Below, in pieces: positions 7,610 through 17,012 of a stretch of 64,000 nt of DNA. The notes under the pieces were generated by a model. The model searched no databases and was not told where the DNA came from. It saw nothing but the letters and a program-made list of their open reading frames with translations. A program made the position numbers and the translations under genes. Position 1 is the stretch's first letter. Every line of letters starts with the position of its first letter. Origin of the DNA: Streptomyces sp. SAI-127 (lineage in GTDB: Bacteria; Actinomycetota; Actinomycetes; Streptomycetales; Streptomycetaceae); contig NZ_JARXYJ010000001.1 in the NCBI RefSeq assembly GCF_029894425.1, forward strand, positions 6,654,501 through 6,718,500, written 5' to 3'.

Positions 7610-8902
7610 TCAGGGCCGCACGGCGGGCGCCGCCCCGCGCTGTCCCCGGCTGCTGGGCGCCGGGATCGTTCCGCCGGGTGTGCCCGTGCGCAGGTGACGA
7701 CGCACTCCGCCGACGAGCGTGCTCGCCGTGAAGGTCGCCCCGTGCACGAAGCGCATGGCCGGGCCGAAGCCGGACGCCGTCACCAGGCCAGCGAGGAACA
7801 GCCCCGGACAAGAGGACTCGAAGTCCCGCCCGACCTGCGGCGCGCCGTCGGCCACCGTCGCCAGGGAGCCGCGCAGTTCGTCGGAGAGCAGCCGCAGCCG
7901 CTCTCCCGTCGCGCGGAAGCCCGTGGCGGCGATGACATGCTCGGTCTCCAGGGAGCGCAGGGCCCGCCGCGACCCCGACGGTTGCGATCCGCCCCCGCCG
8001 CTCACGACATCCAGCCGCACCCCGCCACGCACCGGACGGGCCGCCGCCACCTCGTGGCCGAGCTGCACCTCGACCACCGGCTCGATCCGGTCCCGCAGCC
8101 ACCAGGCTCCGGCCGGCCCCAGCGCCGTGGCGCAGATCCGCGTCCGCCTCGCCTCGGGAAGCCGGTAGAAGAGGCCCGGGCGTTCGGAGTAGAACCAGTT
8201 GCGCCAGCCGGGGCCGAGGCCGCTGTGAGGGGCGCGCGCCCTCTGCCACCAGGGGCGTTGCCAGGGCGGCGGCACGTCGTTCCACTGCAACTGGTCGGCG
8301 CGCGCCAGGACCCGTACCCGTGTGCCCTGTTCGGCGAGGAGGGCCGCCGTCTCCAGGGCCGCCTGGCCGCCGCCGATCACGGTGACGTCCCGGTCGCGGA
8401 AGCGGGCGAGGTCGTCGTGATGGCTGCTGTGCGACACCAGGGAGTCGGGCAGCGTGCGCAGGGCGGTCGGCAGCTCCACGAAGGGCATCACACCGACCGC
8501 CAGTGCGACCGTGCGGGCGTGCAGGGTCTCGCCGTCCTCGGTGACCGCCTCGAAGCCGCCCGGGCAGGGGGCGATCCGCGTGATCGTGCGCTCGTCCACC
8601 TCCGGTACCGCGTTCCGGGCGAACCACTGGCCGTACGCGGCGAACATCTCCACCGGGATCGGCTCCCCGTGCTCGGCTGCCACGCCCTGGCCCGCGCAGT
8701 ACGCGTCCAGCCGCAGACGGCCCGCCGGGTCCGACAGGTTGGACGCCCACGGCTCCGACTTGAGGAACATCCCTCGCGGCATGTGGTCACGCCACGAGGC
8801 CATGGGGCGGCCGAACACCCGTAGCCGCAGTCCGGCGGCTGCGGCATGGGACGCGATGGACAGACCGTACGGGCCCGCGCCCACCACCAGGAGGTCGTAC
8901 AT
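7610..8902 (-). CDS. FAD-dependent oxidoreductase (monooxygenase/lysine hydroxylase-like)
   Basis: A 430-residue flavoprotein. The N-terminus MYDLLVVGAGPYGLS is a Rossmann FAD motif (GxGxxG at 8-13). A second nucleotide motif VTVIGGGQAALETAALLAEQG would bind NAD(P)H, and the C-terminal GLFLAGLVTASGFGPAMRFVHG closes the FAD domain. The layout resembles class B/N-hydroxylating monooxygenases, but the substrate is unknown. Its start overlaps the stop of the ATP-grasp gene by one base (TGATG), indicating translational coupling. The pair probably modifies a product of the neighbouring polysaccharide/surface locus (inference). Confidence 0.85.
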   Translation of the reverse strand: MYDLLVVGAGPYGLSIASHAAAAGLRLRVFGRPMASWRDHMPRGMFLKSEPWASNLSDPAGRLRLDAYCAGQGVAAEHGEPIPVEMFAAYGQWFARNAVPEVDERTITRIAPCPGGFEAVTEDGETLHARTVALAVGVMPFVELPTALRTLPDSLVSHSSHHDDLARFRDRDVTVIGGGQAALETAALLAEQGTRVRVLARADQLQWNDVPPPWQRPWWQRARAPHSGLGPGWRNWFYSERPGLFYRLPEARRTRICATALGPAGAWWLRDRIEPVVEVQLGHEVAAARPVRGGVRLDVVSGGGGSQPSGSRRALRSLETEHVIAATGFRATGERLRLLSDELRGSLATVADGAPQVGRDFESSCPGLFLAGLVTASGFGPAMRFVHGATFTASTLVGGVRRHLRTGTPGGTIPAPSSRGQRGAAPAVRP

Positions 8903-10218
8903 CAGCAGCTGCTCACTTTCTTGTCGTCGGACACCTCGTCGGGGAGCGCGTTGGCGAGGGCGGGGGAGCGGTAGGGCGTGGCGGGGGAGGGCGGTGGCAC
9001 GGACACGGTGGCCCCGACCAGGCGTCCGGTTCCGGCTCCGGCCGGCCGCCGCAGTCGCTCCCGCACGCGGCGGGACACATGGCGTGCCCACAGCCCCCGC
9101 ATCTCCCGGCCCGGCGCCCGGTCGTCCTCCGCGTGCCAGGCCAGCTCACGTCCGTCGGGGGCGGGACGCAGCAGGGTGAGCGGGGAGTAGTTCTCCACCA
9201 CGAAGGCGCGCCCCGGCAGCGGCGAACCATCCGGCAGCGGACGGTGGGTCAGGTCCAGGTGCAGGGCCCGTACGACGTCCAGGTCCGCGCTGTCGGCGAA
9301 GAGCCGGAACTGGGCACCGGGGCGCGGGTTGAAGTCGAGTAGGTGGTAGGCGCCGGTCGTGCCGCAGCGGCGGAAGTCGAGATCGAGGATTCCGCGGTAG
9401 CCCAGTGCGCCGGTGAGCCGCTCGGCGAGCGCCTGCACGTCCGGGTTCGGCCGCCAGCGCCCCACCGCGGTCAGGCCCGCCGCGCGCGGCCAGGACCGTT
9501 CCTTCACACCGGGGCCGCCGCCGATCACCGCGCCCGTGCGGGCGGCGTACCCGTGGAAGAACCAGTCGCGGTCCGGGCCCGAGGGCAGGAACGCCTGCAA
9601 CAGCAGCCGGCTGCCCGCCTCCTCGGTGCGCAGGTACAGCTCGTGCGCCTCCTGCGGGCTGCGCACCACGACCGTGCTGCGCAGCCCGCCGGTCGTCGGC
9701 AGCAGCCAGGGGCGGCTCCACTTCGCCACCACCGGAAGGCCCAGCCGCCAGGCCGCGGCGGCGGCCTCGCCGGCGCCGGACGGGATCACCGTCTCCGGAT
9801 GCGGGATGTCCGCGGCCGCGCACACCGCCGCCAGTTCGGCCTTGTCGGCCACCCGCTCGGGCAGCGCCGGGGGCTGCTGCGGCAGGAGGTAGGAGGGGGC
9901 CAGCTCCTCGCGCAGCCGGCCGACCGCGACCGCGCTCGCGTCGTCCATCGGGATCAGGACGGCGGGGCTGTCGATCCGGGCGGCCACCTGACGCAGTACG
10001 ACAGCGATGTCGGCGGGGGACGCGCCGGGCGGCGGCGCGGGGTGCAACTGCCGTACGAAACGGGACGCGCGGACCGGGCTTCCCGCGCAGTCGGCGACCA
10101 GGTGCACCTCCACACCCGCCCGGCCCAGTGAACGCACGGCACCGAGCGTTCCGTGGTGAAAGGGATTCGGGTCGATCCGCAGCAGTACTGCGGGGACCCG
10201 GCTGTCGAACGGCGACAC
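8902..10218 (-). CDS. ATP-grasp domain protein
   Basis: A 438-residue ATP-grasp enzyme (family role: ATP-dependent ligation of a carboxylate to an amine or thiol). AVLLRIDPNPFHHGTLGAVRSLGRAGVEVHLV forms the pre-ATP-grasp domain. ERVADKAELAAVCAAADIPHPET begins the ATP-grasp fold, PVVAKWSRPW carries the ATP-binding Lys, and GYRGILDLDFR with LLDFNPRPGAQF supplies metal-binding residues. GTG 10218 is selected because GAAGGA lies 7 bp upstream. It is coupled to the flavoprotein gene (TGATG) and divergent from the glycoside hydrolase. Substrate unknown. Confidence 0.85.
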   Translation of the reverse strand: MSPFDSRVPAVLLRIDPNPFHHGTLGAVRSLGRAGVEVHLVADCAGSPVRASRFVRQLHPAPPPGASPADIAVVLRQVAARIDSPAVLIPMDDASAVAVGRLREELAPSYLLPQQPPALPERVADKAELAAVCAAADIPHPETVIPSGAGEAAAAAWRLGLPVVAKWSRPWLLPTTGGLRSTVVVRSPQEAHELYLRTEEAGSRLLLQAFLPSGPDRDWFFHGYAARTGAVIGGGPGVKERSWPRAAGLTAVGRWRPNPDVQALAERLTGALGYRGILDLDFRRCGTTGAYHLLDFNPRPGAQFRLFADSADLDVVRALHLDLTHRPLPDGSPLPGRAFVVENYSPLTLLRPAPDGRELAWHAEDDRAPGREMRGLWARHVSRRVRERLRRPAGAGTGRLVGATVSVPPPSPATPYRSPALANALPDEVSDDKKVSSC

Positions 10219-10387
10219 GGCATCGTCCTTCGGTTGTTTCACTCGTGCGGGCGATCGGAGCACACGAAAGCCGTAAGCACGGTGGCGGAATTCATATTGA
10301 TATGACTGAGTGTCAGGTAAGGGAAAAGCCCGAGGGCGCGGAAAAGAGAGCGAAAGCGAAATTCCGAGCGTGGAGAGAGGAGCAGGC
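10219..10387. promoter_or_regulatory. divergent promoter region, ATP-grasp / glycoside hydrolase
   Basis: This 169-bp region separates two divergent starts. It includes an unusually AT-rich patch (TTCATATTGATATGACTG, about 10289-10306) that may hold a promoter or operator. No specific regulator box is recognised. Confidence 0.45.
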
Positions 10388-11671
10388 ATGGCCCCACAGC
10401 ATCGACGGACCCGGTCCGGGCGGTTGGCCGTCGTCGCGGCGTCGGTCGTCGCGACGACGGCACTGGCGTCCGGTCCAGGATTCGCCGCGGGTGCGGGGGT
10501 GGCGCGGATCGCCGGTCCTCCCGCTCCGACACCCGCCGCCACACCGGTCCCCGTGGCCCCGGCCCTGCCCGAGCAGCCGAAGGTGACCCCGCCGCCCCTC
10601 CCGGCGCCGGCGTGGCCCGGAAAGCATGCTCCCGCGTTCGGCGCCTATCTCGACTACGGCCCCAATGGCGTGGCCCGCATGCTCGACCTCAGCCGCTGGC
10701 TGGGCGGCGCCGAACTGCGCGTCGGCCACACCTATCTGCCCGGCGACCGCTGGAGCAACATCGAGGGCGCCCCCGGCTTCCTCGACGCGTGGGCGCGCTG
10801 GCGCACCGGGCGGGACGACCGGATGTTCGTCCTCAACGTCCCCATGCTGGAGCGCAACGAGGAGCAGGTCTCCGACGCCGAGGTGCGGCTGCTGTTGCGT
10901 CAGGGCGCCGCCGGCCGTTTCGACCGTCACTTCCGCGCCCTGGCCGAACGGCTGGTGCGGCTGAAGGTGCCGGACACGGTGATCGTGCTCGGCTGGGAGA
11001 TGAACGGCACCACGTACACCCATCGCTGCGGGCCCGACCCGGAGGCCTGGAAGACGTACTGGAACAGGATCGTCACGACCATGCGTGCGGTGCCGGGGCA
11101 GAAGTTCCGGTTCGACTTCGCGCCGTCCCGGGGGCGGGACGCCGTGCCCTGGACGCGGTGTTATCCCGGGGACGACTCGGTCGACATCGTTGGCATGGAT
11201 TCCTACGACCAGCCGTCCGGGATGACGTTCGACGAACAGGTGAATGAGCCCTACGGCCTTCGGGCGCAGGTGAATTTCGCCAAGGCCCACGGCAAGCCCG
11301 TCTCCTATCCGGAATGGGGACTGTTCCGCAACGGGGACAACGCCGAGTACATGCGGCGCATGCTCGGCTGGATGAACGAGCACAAGCCGCTCTACAACAC
11401 GCTGACCGACTACTGCCCGCACGGTGTGTGGCAGTGCCCGGACAACCCGCGGGCGGCAGAGATCTACCGGTCCCTCCTCTCCGGCACCATCACCGCCCCC
11501 ACGGAGCCGGCCGAGCCCACCGACCCCGTCACGGAGCCGGCCGAGCCCACCGCACCCGTCGGCCCGACGAGTCCGCCCGACTGCTCTCCGGTGGATCTGG
11601 GCGACTGGGTCGAGTACTGGCTCGGCGGGAAGCTGTGCCTGCGCTTCGACTGGTTGCCGCGCAACCGGTAG
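10388..11671 (+). CDS. secreted glycoside hydrolase (GH26-like)
   Basis: A 427-residue exported protein with a Sec-type signal peptide (Arg-rich n-region, cleavage near residue 36) and a Pro-rich linker before a TIM-barrel glycosidase domain. VLGWEMNGTTY carries the likely acid/base Glu after Trp, as in GH26 mannanase-type enzymes, and VSYPEWGLF carries the likely nucleophile Glu. After the catalytic domain come two near-identical TEPAEPT.P linker repeats and a short Cys-containing tail (CSPVDLGDWVEYWLGGKLC). ATG 10388 follows GAGAGGAG. It may trim or release the polysaccharide made by the adjacent cluster (inference). Confidence 0.83.
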   Translation: MAPQHRRTRSGRLAVVAASVVATTALASGPGFAAGAGVARIAGPPAPTPAATPVPVAPALPEQPKVTPPPLPAPAWPGKHAPAFGAYLDYGPNGVARMLDLSRWLGGAELRVGHTYLPGDRWSNIEGAPGFLDAWARWRTGRDDRMFVLNVPMLERNEEQVSDAEVRLLLRQGAAGRFDRHFRALAERLVRLKVPDTVIVLGWEMNGTTYTHRCGPDPEAWKTYWNRIVTTMRAVPGQKFRFDFAPSRGRDAVPWTRCYPGDDSVDIVGMDSYDQPSGMTFDEQVNEPYGLRAQVNFAKAHGKPVSYPEWGLFRNGDNAEYMRRMLGWMNEHKPLYNTLTDYCPHGVWQCPDNPRAAEIYRSLLSGTITAPTEPAEPTDPVTEPAEPTAPVGPTSPPDCSPVDLGDWVEYWLGGKLCLRFDWLPRNR

Positions 11672-11681
11672 CGCGGCCGAC

Positions 11682-11718
11682 CGGTGGCGGCGGACTCCCT
11701 CAGGACCCGCCGCCACCG
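11682..11718. terminator. hairpin at convergent gene ends
   Basis: A 12-bp stem CGGTGGCGGCGG / CCGCCGCCACCG with a 13-nt loop spans the end of the leftward GNAT gene and follows the hydrolase stop. Confidence 0.5.
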
Positions 11719-12821
11719 TGGCGCTCCTTCCGCTCCGTCCAGTCCTGCCAGTGGAGCAGCAACTCCTTGCCCCGCCGCCGCGCGGCCACGTCGCACTCGA
11801 CCGCCGCCAGCAGCGGGGCCGTGCGCCGCCGGGCCAGCAGCAGCCGCTGGTTGACGACCGGCTCGGGCCGCCAGTGGTGTTTGTACGGCTCGTTGCCGCG
11901 CAGCAGGCTCAGCGTGCCGTGCCCGCCCTCCTGGGTGTGCCGGCTGCACGCGTCGAGCAGCATCACCGCCACGTCCGCCTTGCGTTCGCGCAGGCACGGA
12001 TGGGCGCCGTACAGGTAGCCGCCCGCCAGCCGCCGCGACATCAGGGTCAGGTCCACGGCCACCACGTCGTCGTCGAGACGGAACTCGGTGACCACCGCGT
12101 CCCCGGAGCGCACCATCGGCGCGACCGAGCGCACCAGGTGTTCGCGGAACCGCGGCCGAAGATGCTCGGGCGTCACACCCCGGCCCTCCCACTGGAGGGC
12201 GTGCAGCTCGATGAGCCGCCGCAGCGCCTTGTCCACCTCGTCCGGTGTCACGGTGTGCCGCTGGATCCCGAGCGCGGTCAGCTTGCGCAGCTTGGCGCGG
12301 ACCCGCTGCTGGGCCTTGGCCGTGGGCAGGCGCGTGATCAGCTCGTCCATGGACACCGCGGGCAGTTCCAGGCACACCGAGTCGTCCACCCGGCGTCGGG
12401 GCCCGTTCCAGTGGCCGTAGATCCGCTCGGCGGCCCCGCCCGGGCGGACCTCGCGGAGGTCGATCAGGGCGGTGCGAGCGGCCGCGGACAGGCCCCCGGC
12501 GAGCGCGGTGACCGCCTCCGGGCCGCGCTCGTCGTCCAGCAGGACGTCCCCGTAGTCGGAGATGGACCCGCCGAGCGGCACGAGCGAGGGCACAGGGCGG
12601 TCCACGCGCATCAGCGGCGCGGCGGCGGCCAGGTCCGCCCCGTCGCGCACCAGCACCAGCCGCAGCCGGCCGCGTCTGCCGTACGACAGCCACCAGGAGT
12701 GCAGCCAGGCGTGACTCTGGAAGGGGGTGGCGGACCCGCAGCGGCGGTACAAGTCACCCCACTCCGCAGCCAGTTCCGCGAAGTCCCGCTCCGTGGTGAC
12801 GAGTTCCGCCCGGTACCTCAC
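11700..12821 (-). CDS. GNAT/FemAB-like acyltransferase of polysaccharide cluster
   Basis: A 373-residue protein of the BioF2/CelD-like acetyltransferase group. Supporting segments are PFQSHAWLHSWWLSYG near the N-terminus, the basic helix KAQQRVRAKLRKLTALGI, and the C-terminal GNAT core VVAVDLTLMSRRLAGGYLYGAHP. Such proteins occur in exopolysaccharide loci and are thought to transfer acyl or aminoacyl groups to sugars. GTG 12821 overlaps the stop of the Wzz-like gene by four bases (GTGA), so it belongs to the same leftward operon and is its last gene. Confidence 0.8.
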   Translation of the reverse strand: MRYRAELVTTERDFAELAAEWGDLYRRCGSATPFQSHAWLHSWWLSYGRRGRLRLVLVRDGADLAAAAPLMRVDRPVPSLVPLGGSISDYGDVLLDDERGPEAVTALAGGLSAAARTALIDLREVRPGGAAERIYGHWNGPRRRVDDSVCLELPAVSMDELITRLPTAKAQQRVRAKLRKLTALGIQRHTVTPDEVDKALRRLIELHALQWEGRGVTPEHLRPRFREHLVRSVAPMVRSGDAVVTEFRLDDDVVAVDLTLMSRRLAGGYLYGAHPCLRERKADVAVMLLDACSRHTQEGGHGTLSLLRGNEPYKHHWRPEPVVNQRLLLARRRTAPLLAAVECDVAARRRGKELLLHWQDWTERKERHGGGGS

Positions 12822-13474
12822 AGCTGCCCGTGGGTGTCGCCGGCCATGGCCGGACCCGGTACGGGCGCGGGGCGCCCGGCCGCGTCCCCGGACCGCCTGG
12901 GCCGGGCCAGCAGTGCCAGCCCGCCGAGCAGGCCGCCCGCGCTCGCGCCCACCAGGCCGGTCAGGGTGGGGGAGGCCGAGGACGGCTCGCTGGGCTTGGT
13001 GGCCCGGGCGAACGTCTGAAGCTCGACGCGGGTGGCGCCCTTGGTGTCGTTCGCATGCCGGGTCAGCGCGCGGGAGACGGCGTTGGCCATGTCGGCGGCC
13101 AGGTCGGGGCGGGTGGAGGTGGCCGTGACGGCGACCATCGGAGCGTCCGGCGAGGTCTGCGTCCGCACGCTCGACTTCAGCGTCGTCACCGGCACACCGG
13201 CCCACACCTGCGCGTCTCCGAGCACCGCGAGCTGCGTGGCGACCCGGCCGTAGGCCTGCGCGAAGCCGATCGCCGTCGCCGGGTCGGACTTCTCGGTGGG
13301 GACGGCGACGACGTAGGACGTGGCGGTGTACTCGGGCTGCTCGGTGAGCCCGTACACCCCGCCGAGCAGGCCGCCGACGAGGGTTCCGGCCGCGAGCAGG
13401 GACCAGGGCGGCAGGGTCCTGACGCGGGCCAGGCCGGTGGCCGGGTGGCTCGGTCCGGTGGGGTTCTCGGTCAT
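12818..13474 (-). CDS. Wzz-like polysaccharide chain-length/copolymerase protein
   Basis: A 218-residue membrane protein with the Wzz/YveK plan: a cytoplasmic N-terminus, TM1 (about 24-45, WSLLAAGTLVGGLLGGVYGL), an extracellular domain starting YTATSYVVAVPTEK, and TM2 (about 168-188) followed by a short Pro/Arg-rich tail. Family members regulate polymer length with Wzy-type polymerases and a cytoplasmic tyrosine kinase; no kinase domain is attached here. Both ends overlap neighbours by four bases (ATGA upstream, GTGA downstream). Confidence 0.85.
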   Translation of the reverse strand: MTENPTGPSHPATGLARVRTLPPWSLLAAGTLVGGLLGGVYGLTEQPEYTATSYVVAVPTEKSDPATAIGFAQAYGRVATQLAVLGDAQVWAGVPVTTLKSSVRTQTSPDAPMVAVTATSTRPDLAADMANAVSRALTRHANDTKGATRVELQTFARATKPSEPSSASPTLTGLVGASAGGLLGGLALLARPRRSGDAAGRPAPVPGPAMAGDTHGQL

Positions 13475-14625
13475 GAGAGAGGGGCTCCCTGGGGTGATGG
13501 AGAGATGGAAGGGGCGGCCACCGCCGCCGCGTAGACGTTCATCAGGCGATCGGCGCTGCGGGTGATGCTGTAGCGGTCGGCGGCCTCGGGCGCGGTGCGC
13601 GGTCCGGGGCCCATGGCCCGGGTCGCGGTGACGGCCCGCGCGAAGGCGTCGGGGCCGCCCCGGACGAAGCGCGCGGCCGGCGCGGTGTGCGCGGGCAGGT
13701 CCTCGAGTGCCGGGCAGGAGGAGTAGAGGACGGGCAGCCCCGACGCCAGCGCCTCCACCGTCGCCAGACCGAAGGTCTCCTCCGGACAGGGGGAGGCGAG
13801 CAGGTCCATCGCCGAGGTGAGGGAGGGCAGGTCGGGGCCGGGGGTGCCGTCGGGGACGCAGGGGCGTTCGCCGGTGAACAGCACGCGGTCCGCGACCCCG
13901 GCGTCCTGGGCGGTCCGCCGCAGGGTGTGCTCCTGCGGTCCGCCCCCGGCCAGCAACAGCCAGTGGTCGGCGGGGAGCTGGGCAAGAGCCCGGATCAGGA
14001 CGTCGAAGCGTTTGCCGGCCGTGAGCCGGCCGATGCCGCCGATGAGATACGCCGTCTCGGGCAGGCCCAGCCGCTGTCGGGTGCGCAGACGCCGGTCCGG
14101 GTCGAAGCGGAAGCGGTCCAGGTCGACACCGTTGGGGACGACCTCGATCCGGGGGGCCGGAACGCCCCAGCGCCGCAGCCGTTCGGCGACGGTCGGGGAG
14201 ACGGCGACCGTGCTCCGGCCCAGGCGCTCGCTGGCCAGGTAGAGGCCACGTACCCCCGCCGTCAGTGGGCGGCCCTCCATCTGCGAGTCACCCAGGGAGT
14301 GTTCGGTGGCGACGATCGCCCGGACGCCCGCGAGCCGCGCGGCGAGCCGGCCGTAGACGCAGGCACGGTAGAGGTGGGTGTGCACGAGGTCGTAGCCGCC
14401 CGTGCGGATCAGCCGGACCAGGCGAGGCAGCGCGCCCAGGTCCCGGTTGCCGGCCATCCCCAGGTGGGTCACCCGCACCCCGTCGGCGGCCAGCCCGTCG
14501 GCGACCGCGCCCGGGTTGGTGAGCGTGACGACCTCGCAGTCGACCGGCAGGTGCCGCAGCAGGAGCCGGAGCTGCTGCTCGGCACCGCCGACGCCCAGGC
14601 CGGTGATGACATGCAGGGCCCGCAC
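13471..14625 (-). CDS. glycosyltransferase family 4-type
   Basis: A 384-residue GT-B glycosyltransferase. The N-terminal LHVITGLGVGGAEQQLRLLL is the typical acceptor-domain glycine-rich start. VVPNGVDLDRFRFDP and the donor-domain PCPEETFGLATVEALASGLPVL (with the E-x7-E motif) define GT4. It should add a sugar to a lipid-linked intermediate on the cytoplasmic face. The GTG start at 14625 lies one base past the deacetylase stop, and its own stop overlaps the Wzz-like start, so it is mid-operon. Confidence 0.9.
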   Translation of the reverse strand: MRALHVITGLGVGGAEQQLRLLLRHLPVDCEVVTLTNPGAVADGLAADGVRVTHLGMAGNRDLGALPRLVRLIRTGGYDLVHTHLYRACVYGRLAARLAGVRAIVATEHSLGDSQMEGRPLTAGVRGLYLASERLGRSTVAVSPTVAERLRRWGVPAPRIEVVPNGVDLDRFRFDPDRRLRTRQRLGLPETAYLIGGIGRLTAGKRFDVLIRALAQLPADHWLLLAGGGPQEHTLRRTAQDAGVADRVLFTGERPCVPDGTPGPDLPSLTSAMDLLASPCPEETFGLATVEALASGLPVLYSSCPALEDLPAHTAPAARFVRGGPDAFARAVTATRAMGPGPRTAPEAADRYSITRSADRLMNVYAAAVAAPSISPSPQGAPLS

Positions 14626-14626
14626 G

Positions 14627-15370
14627 TCAGACCCCCTCGACAGGGCGCCGGCGCAGGCGGTGCAGCCGGTACTTCAGAAACAGGCGTACGGCGTGGTCGT
14701 CCTGCCCGACGTACAGGCGGGGCAGTGCGTACGGGCCGTTCAGCGGACCGGGGTCGATCGCGCAGGCGTATGTGTATCCGGCGTCGCGGACGGCGTCCAC
14801 GGCACGCTGGTCGATCGCGCCGTACGGGTAGCAGAAGCCGTTCACGGGAGAGCCCGTCAACTGTTCCAGCGTGGCCCGGCTCTCGACGACCTCGGCCTTC
14901 ACCAGGGCGTCGTCCGCCTTGGTCAGGTCGATGTGGGTCAGCCCGTGCGAGCCGATCTCCACCCCCTCGGCCGCCGCCTGCCGGATGGCGTCCGCGGTGA
15001 GCAGCGGCTTGCGCGGGCCCAGCCGGTCCCAGGCGTTGTCCCCGCCGAGCCGGCCCGGCAGCGCGAAGAGAGTGGCGCCGAAGCCGTACCGGCGCAGTAC
15101 CGGCAGGGCATGGTCGACGAAGTCGGCGTAACCGTCGTCGAAGGTGAGTCCGACCAGCTTGCGGCCCTCGCCGCGGGCGCGGGCGGCCAGCAGGTCGGCC
15201 ACGGAGACACCGGTGAGGCCGCGTCCGCGCAGCCAGCGCAGTTGCCGGTCCAGCCGTTCGGGCGTGACCGTGACGCGGTAGGGGTCGTCCGAGTAGTCGC
15301 CCACGGAGTGGTACATCGCCACCCAGGGCACCGGGCCTCTGAGAGGGGCGCTGTCAGCGGAAACGGGCAT
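14627..15370 (-). CDS. polysaccharide deacetylase (NodB domain, CE4)
   Basis: A 247-residue CE4 deacetylase. The NodB motifs are visible: LTFDDGYADF (metal-binding Asp and catalytic base), IGSHGLTHIDL (the H-x3-H metal ligands) and FCYPYGAID. CE4 enzymes remove N- or O-acetyl groups from polysaccharides. There is no evident signal peptide, so it may act on a cytoplasmic precursor or use a non-classical route. Its start overlaps the flippase gene end by 17 bp. Confidence 0.9.
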   Translation of the reverse strand: MPVSADSAPLRGPVPWVAMYHSVGDYSDDPYRVTVTPERLDRQLRWLRGRGLTGVSVADLLAARARGEGRKLVGLTFDDGYADFVDHALPVLRRYGFGATLFALPGRLGGDNAWDRLGPRKPLLTADAIRQAAAEGVEIGSHGLTHIDLTKADDALVKAEVVESRATLEQLTGSPVNGFCYPYGAIDQRAVDAVRDAGYTYACAIDPGPLNGPYALPRLYVGQDDHAVRLFLKYRLHRLRRRPVEGV

Positions 15371-17012
15371 GCGAGAGCCTTCGGGTGACGGTGCGTAGGG
15401 AACGCAGAGCGGAAGCGACGCCCTGGACGTTCAGGGCCCGGGCAAGGAGGACGAAGACGGCGACCACGGTCAGGGAACCCGTGGCCAGACCCGGTACCGC
15501 CGAGTCGAATCGGCTCGCCGCGAACGCGCCGGTGACGGTTGCGACGACCGCCGCGTACAGCGTCCTGCTCAGCCCGGCGAGAACCCGCCGGGTGCGGATC
15601 GGGACGTTGCGCGCGCCCATGCCGGCGAGCAGCATCAAGGCCGTGACGGTGATGCCGATGGCGTTGGCGGCGGCGATCCCGGCCACTCCCCACGGGCCCA
15701 CCGTCCAGCTGCCGACGCCGGCGGTGGTGACGATGCCGACGGCCATCGCGCCGAGCGGATACCAGGTGGAGCGGCCCGCGGAGAAGTGGGACCGGACCAG
15801 ACACCCGACCAGGGTCTGACTGAGCAGCCCGAGTGCGTACACGCGCATGACCCCCGCGGTCGCCGCCGTGTCCGCCGCGGTGAACTCGCCTCGCTGGAAG
15901 AGGAGTTCGACCATCTGGGGGGCGCAGGCGATCACCGTGGCCGCGCCGAGCAGCACCAGACACGCGGCCAGCGCCAGGTCCCGCTCCACGCGGTCCCGGG
16001 CCCGCTCCGTGTCGCCGTCGGCCAGCGCCCGCGCCACCACGGGGAAGGTGACCGTGCACAGCATCAGCGACAGCGTCATCGGGATCTGAGCCACCTTCTG
16101 CGCGTAGTTGAGGTGCGAGATGGCGCCGGCCGGGAGGGCGGAGGCGAGAAAGCGCTCGATGAGGACCTGGGACTGCCGGCACAGGGCGAAGAGGAGGACG
16201 GTGGCGACCATGGCCAGCGTCATGCTCTGCCCGGCCGCCTCGGCGGATGCGACCCGGGGCGCTGCCCGGCGTCGCGACTGCCGCCAGACGGATGGCAGTT
16301 GGATCGCCACCATCAATCCACCGCCCACCGCGACCCCGACGGCCGCCGAGCGCACGCCCCACTGCCCGCCGAGCACGAACATCGCGGTGATGATGCCGGC
16401 GTTGTAGGCCACGTAGATGGCGGCCGGCGCGAGGAAGGTCCGGTGCGCCCTGAGGGCGGCGCTGCAGTATCCGGCGAGCCCGAAGCCCAGCACGCTCAGC
16501 GCGGTCACCCGGGTGCAGTCGACGGCGAGGCCCGGGTCGGGAAGCCCGGGTGCCAGGGCCTCGACCAGGTAGGGGGCGGTGCCGATGACCAGCGCGGACA
16601 CGGCGACGAAGGCCAGCGACAGCCAGGGGAGCGTGGCCACCACCAGCGAGCGGACCGGGTCGCCGGGAGCGCCCTGCGCACGGCGGGCCAGCGCCAGGCT
16701 GAACGCCGGGATCAGCGCGAAGGACAGCCCGTCCTCGATGAACAGGGTGGAGGCGAACTCGGGCACGGTCCAGGCCACCAGGAAGGCGTCCGTCTCGCTC
16801 CCGGCACCGAAGAGCCGGGCCAGCGCCTGGTCACGGACCAGCCCGAGCAGGGCTCCGACGATCGAGAGGCCGGCCGTGACCAGGGTGGCCTTGGCGAGGA
16901 ACCCCCCGGAGACGGGGGCGAGTTCGCTGGCGTCGGCGGTGCGGGCCGAGGGAAACACCACCGTGCCGTCGGTGTCGGCGTGCGCGTCGGGCCTGGGGGG
17001 CGTCACCTTCAT
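15354..17012 (-). CDS. MurJ/MviN-type lipid-linked oligosaccharide flippase
   Basis: A 552-residue polytopic membrane protein of the MOP exporter superfamily. GLVRDQALARLFGAGSETDAFLVAWTVPEF is the classic MurJ/MviN N-terminal motif, and about 13-14 hydrophobic segments follow. In this operon it most likely flips the lipid-linked polysaccharide repeat unit rather than lipid II. ATG 17012 overlaps the stop of the ligase gene by four bases (ATGA); the longer frame upstream is a shadow of that gene. Confidence 0.9.
   Translation of the reverse strand: MKVTPPRPDAHADTDGTVVFPSARTADASELAPVSGGFLAKATLVTAGLSIVGALLGLVRDQALARLFGAGSETDAFLVAWTVPEFASTLFIEDGLSFALIPAFSLALARRAQGAPGDPVRSLVVATLPWLSLAFVAVSALVIGTAPYLVEALAPGLPDPGLAVDCTRVTALSVLGFGLAGYCSAALRAHRTFLAPAAIYVAYNAGIITAMFVLGGQWGVRSAAVGVAVGGGLMVAIQLPSVWRQSRRRAAPRVASAEAAGQSMTLAMVATVLLFALCRQSQVLIERFLASALPAGAISHLNYAQKVAQIPMTLSLMLCTVTFPVVARALADGDTERARDRVERDLALAACLVLLGAATVIACAPQMVELLFQRGEFTAADTAATAGVMRVYALGLLSQTLVGCLVRSHFSAGRSTWYPLGAMAVGIVTTAGVGSWTVGPWGVAGIAAANAIGITVTALMLLAGMGARNVPIRTRRVLAGLSRTLYAAVVATVTGAFAASRFDSAVPGLATGSLTVVAVFVLLARALNVQGVASALRSLRTVTRRLSHARFR

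Noticed and set aside
11682..11718. Possible attachment site or small RNA at the hydrolase/GNAT junction
   Set aside because: It is a simple GC-rich hairpin between convergent genes, best read as a terminator.
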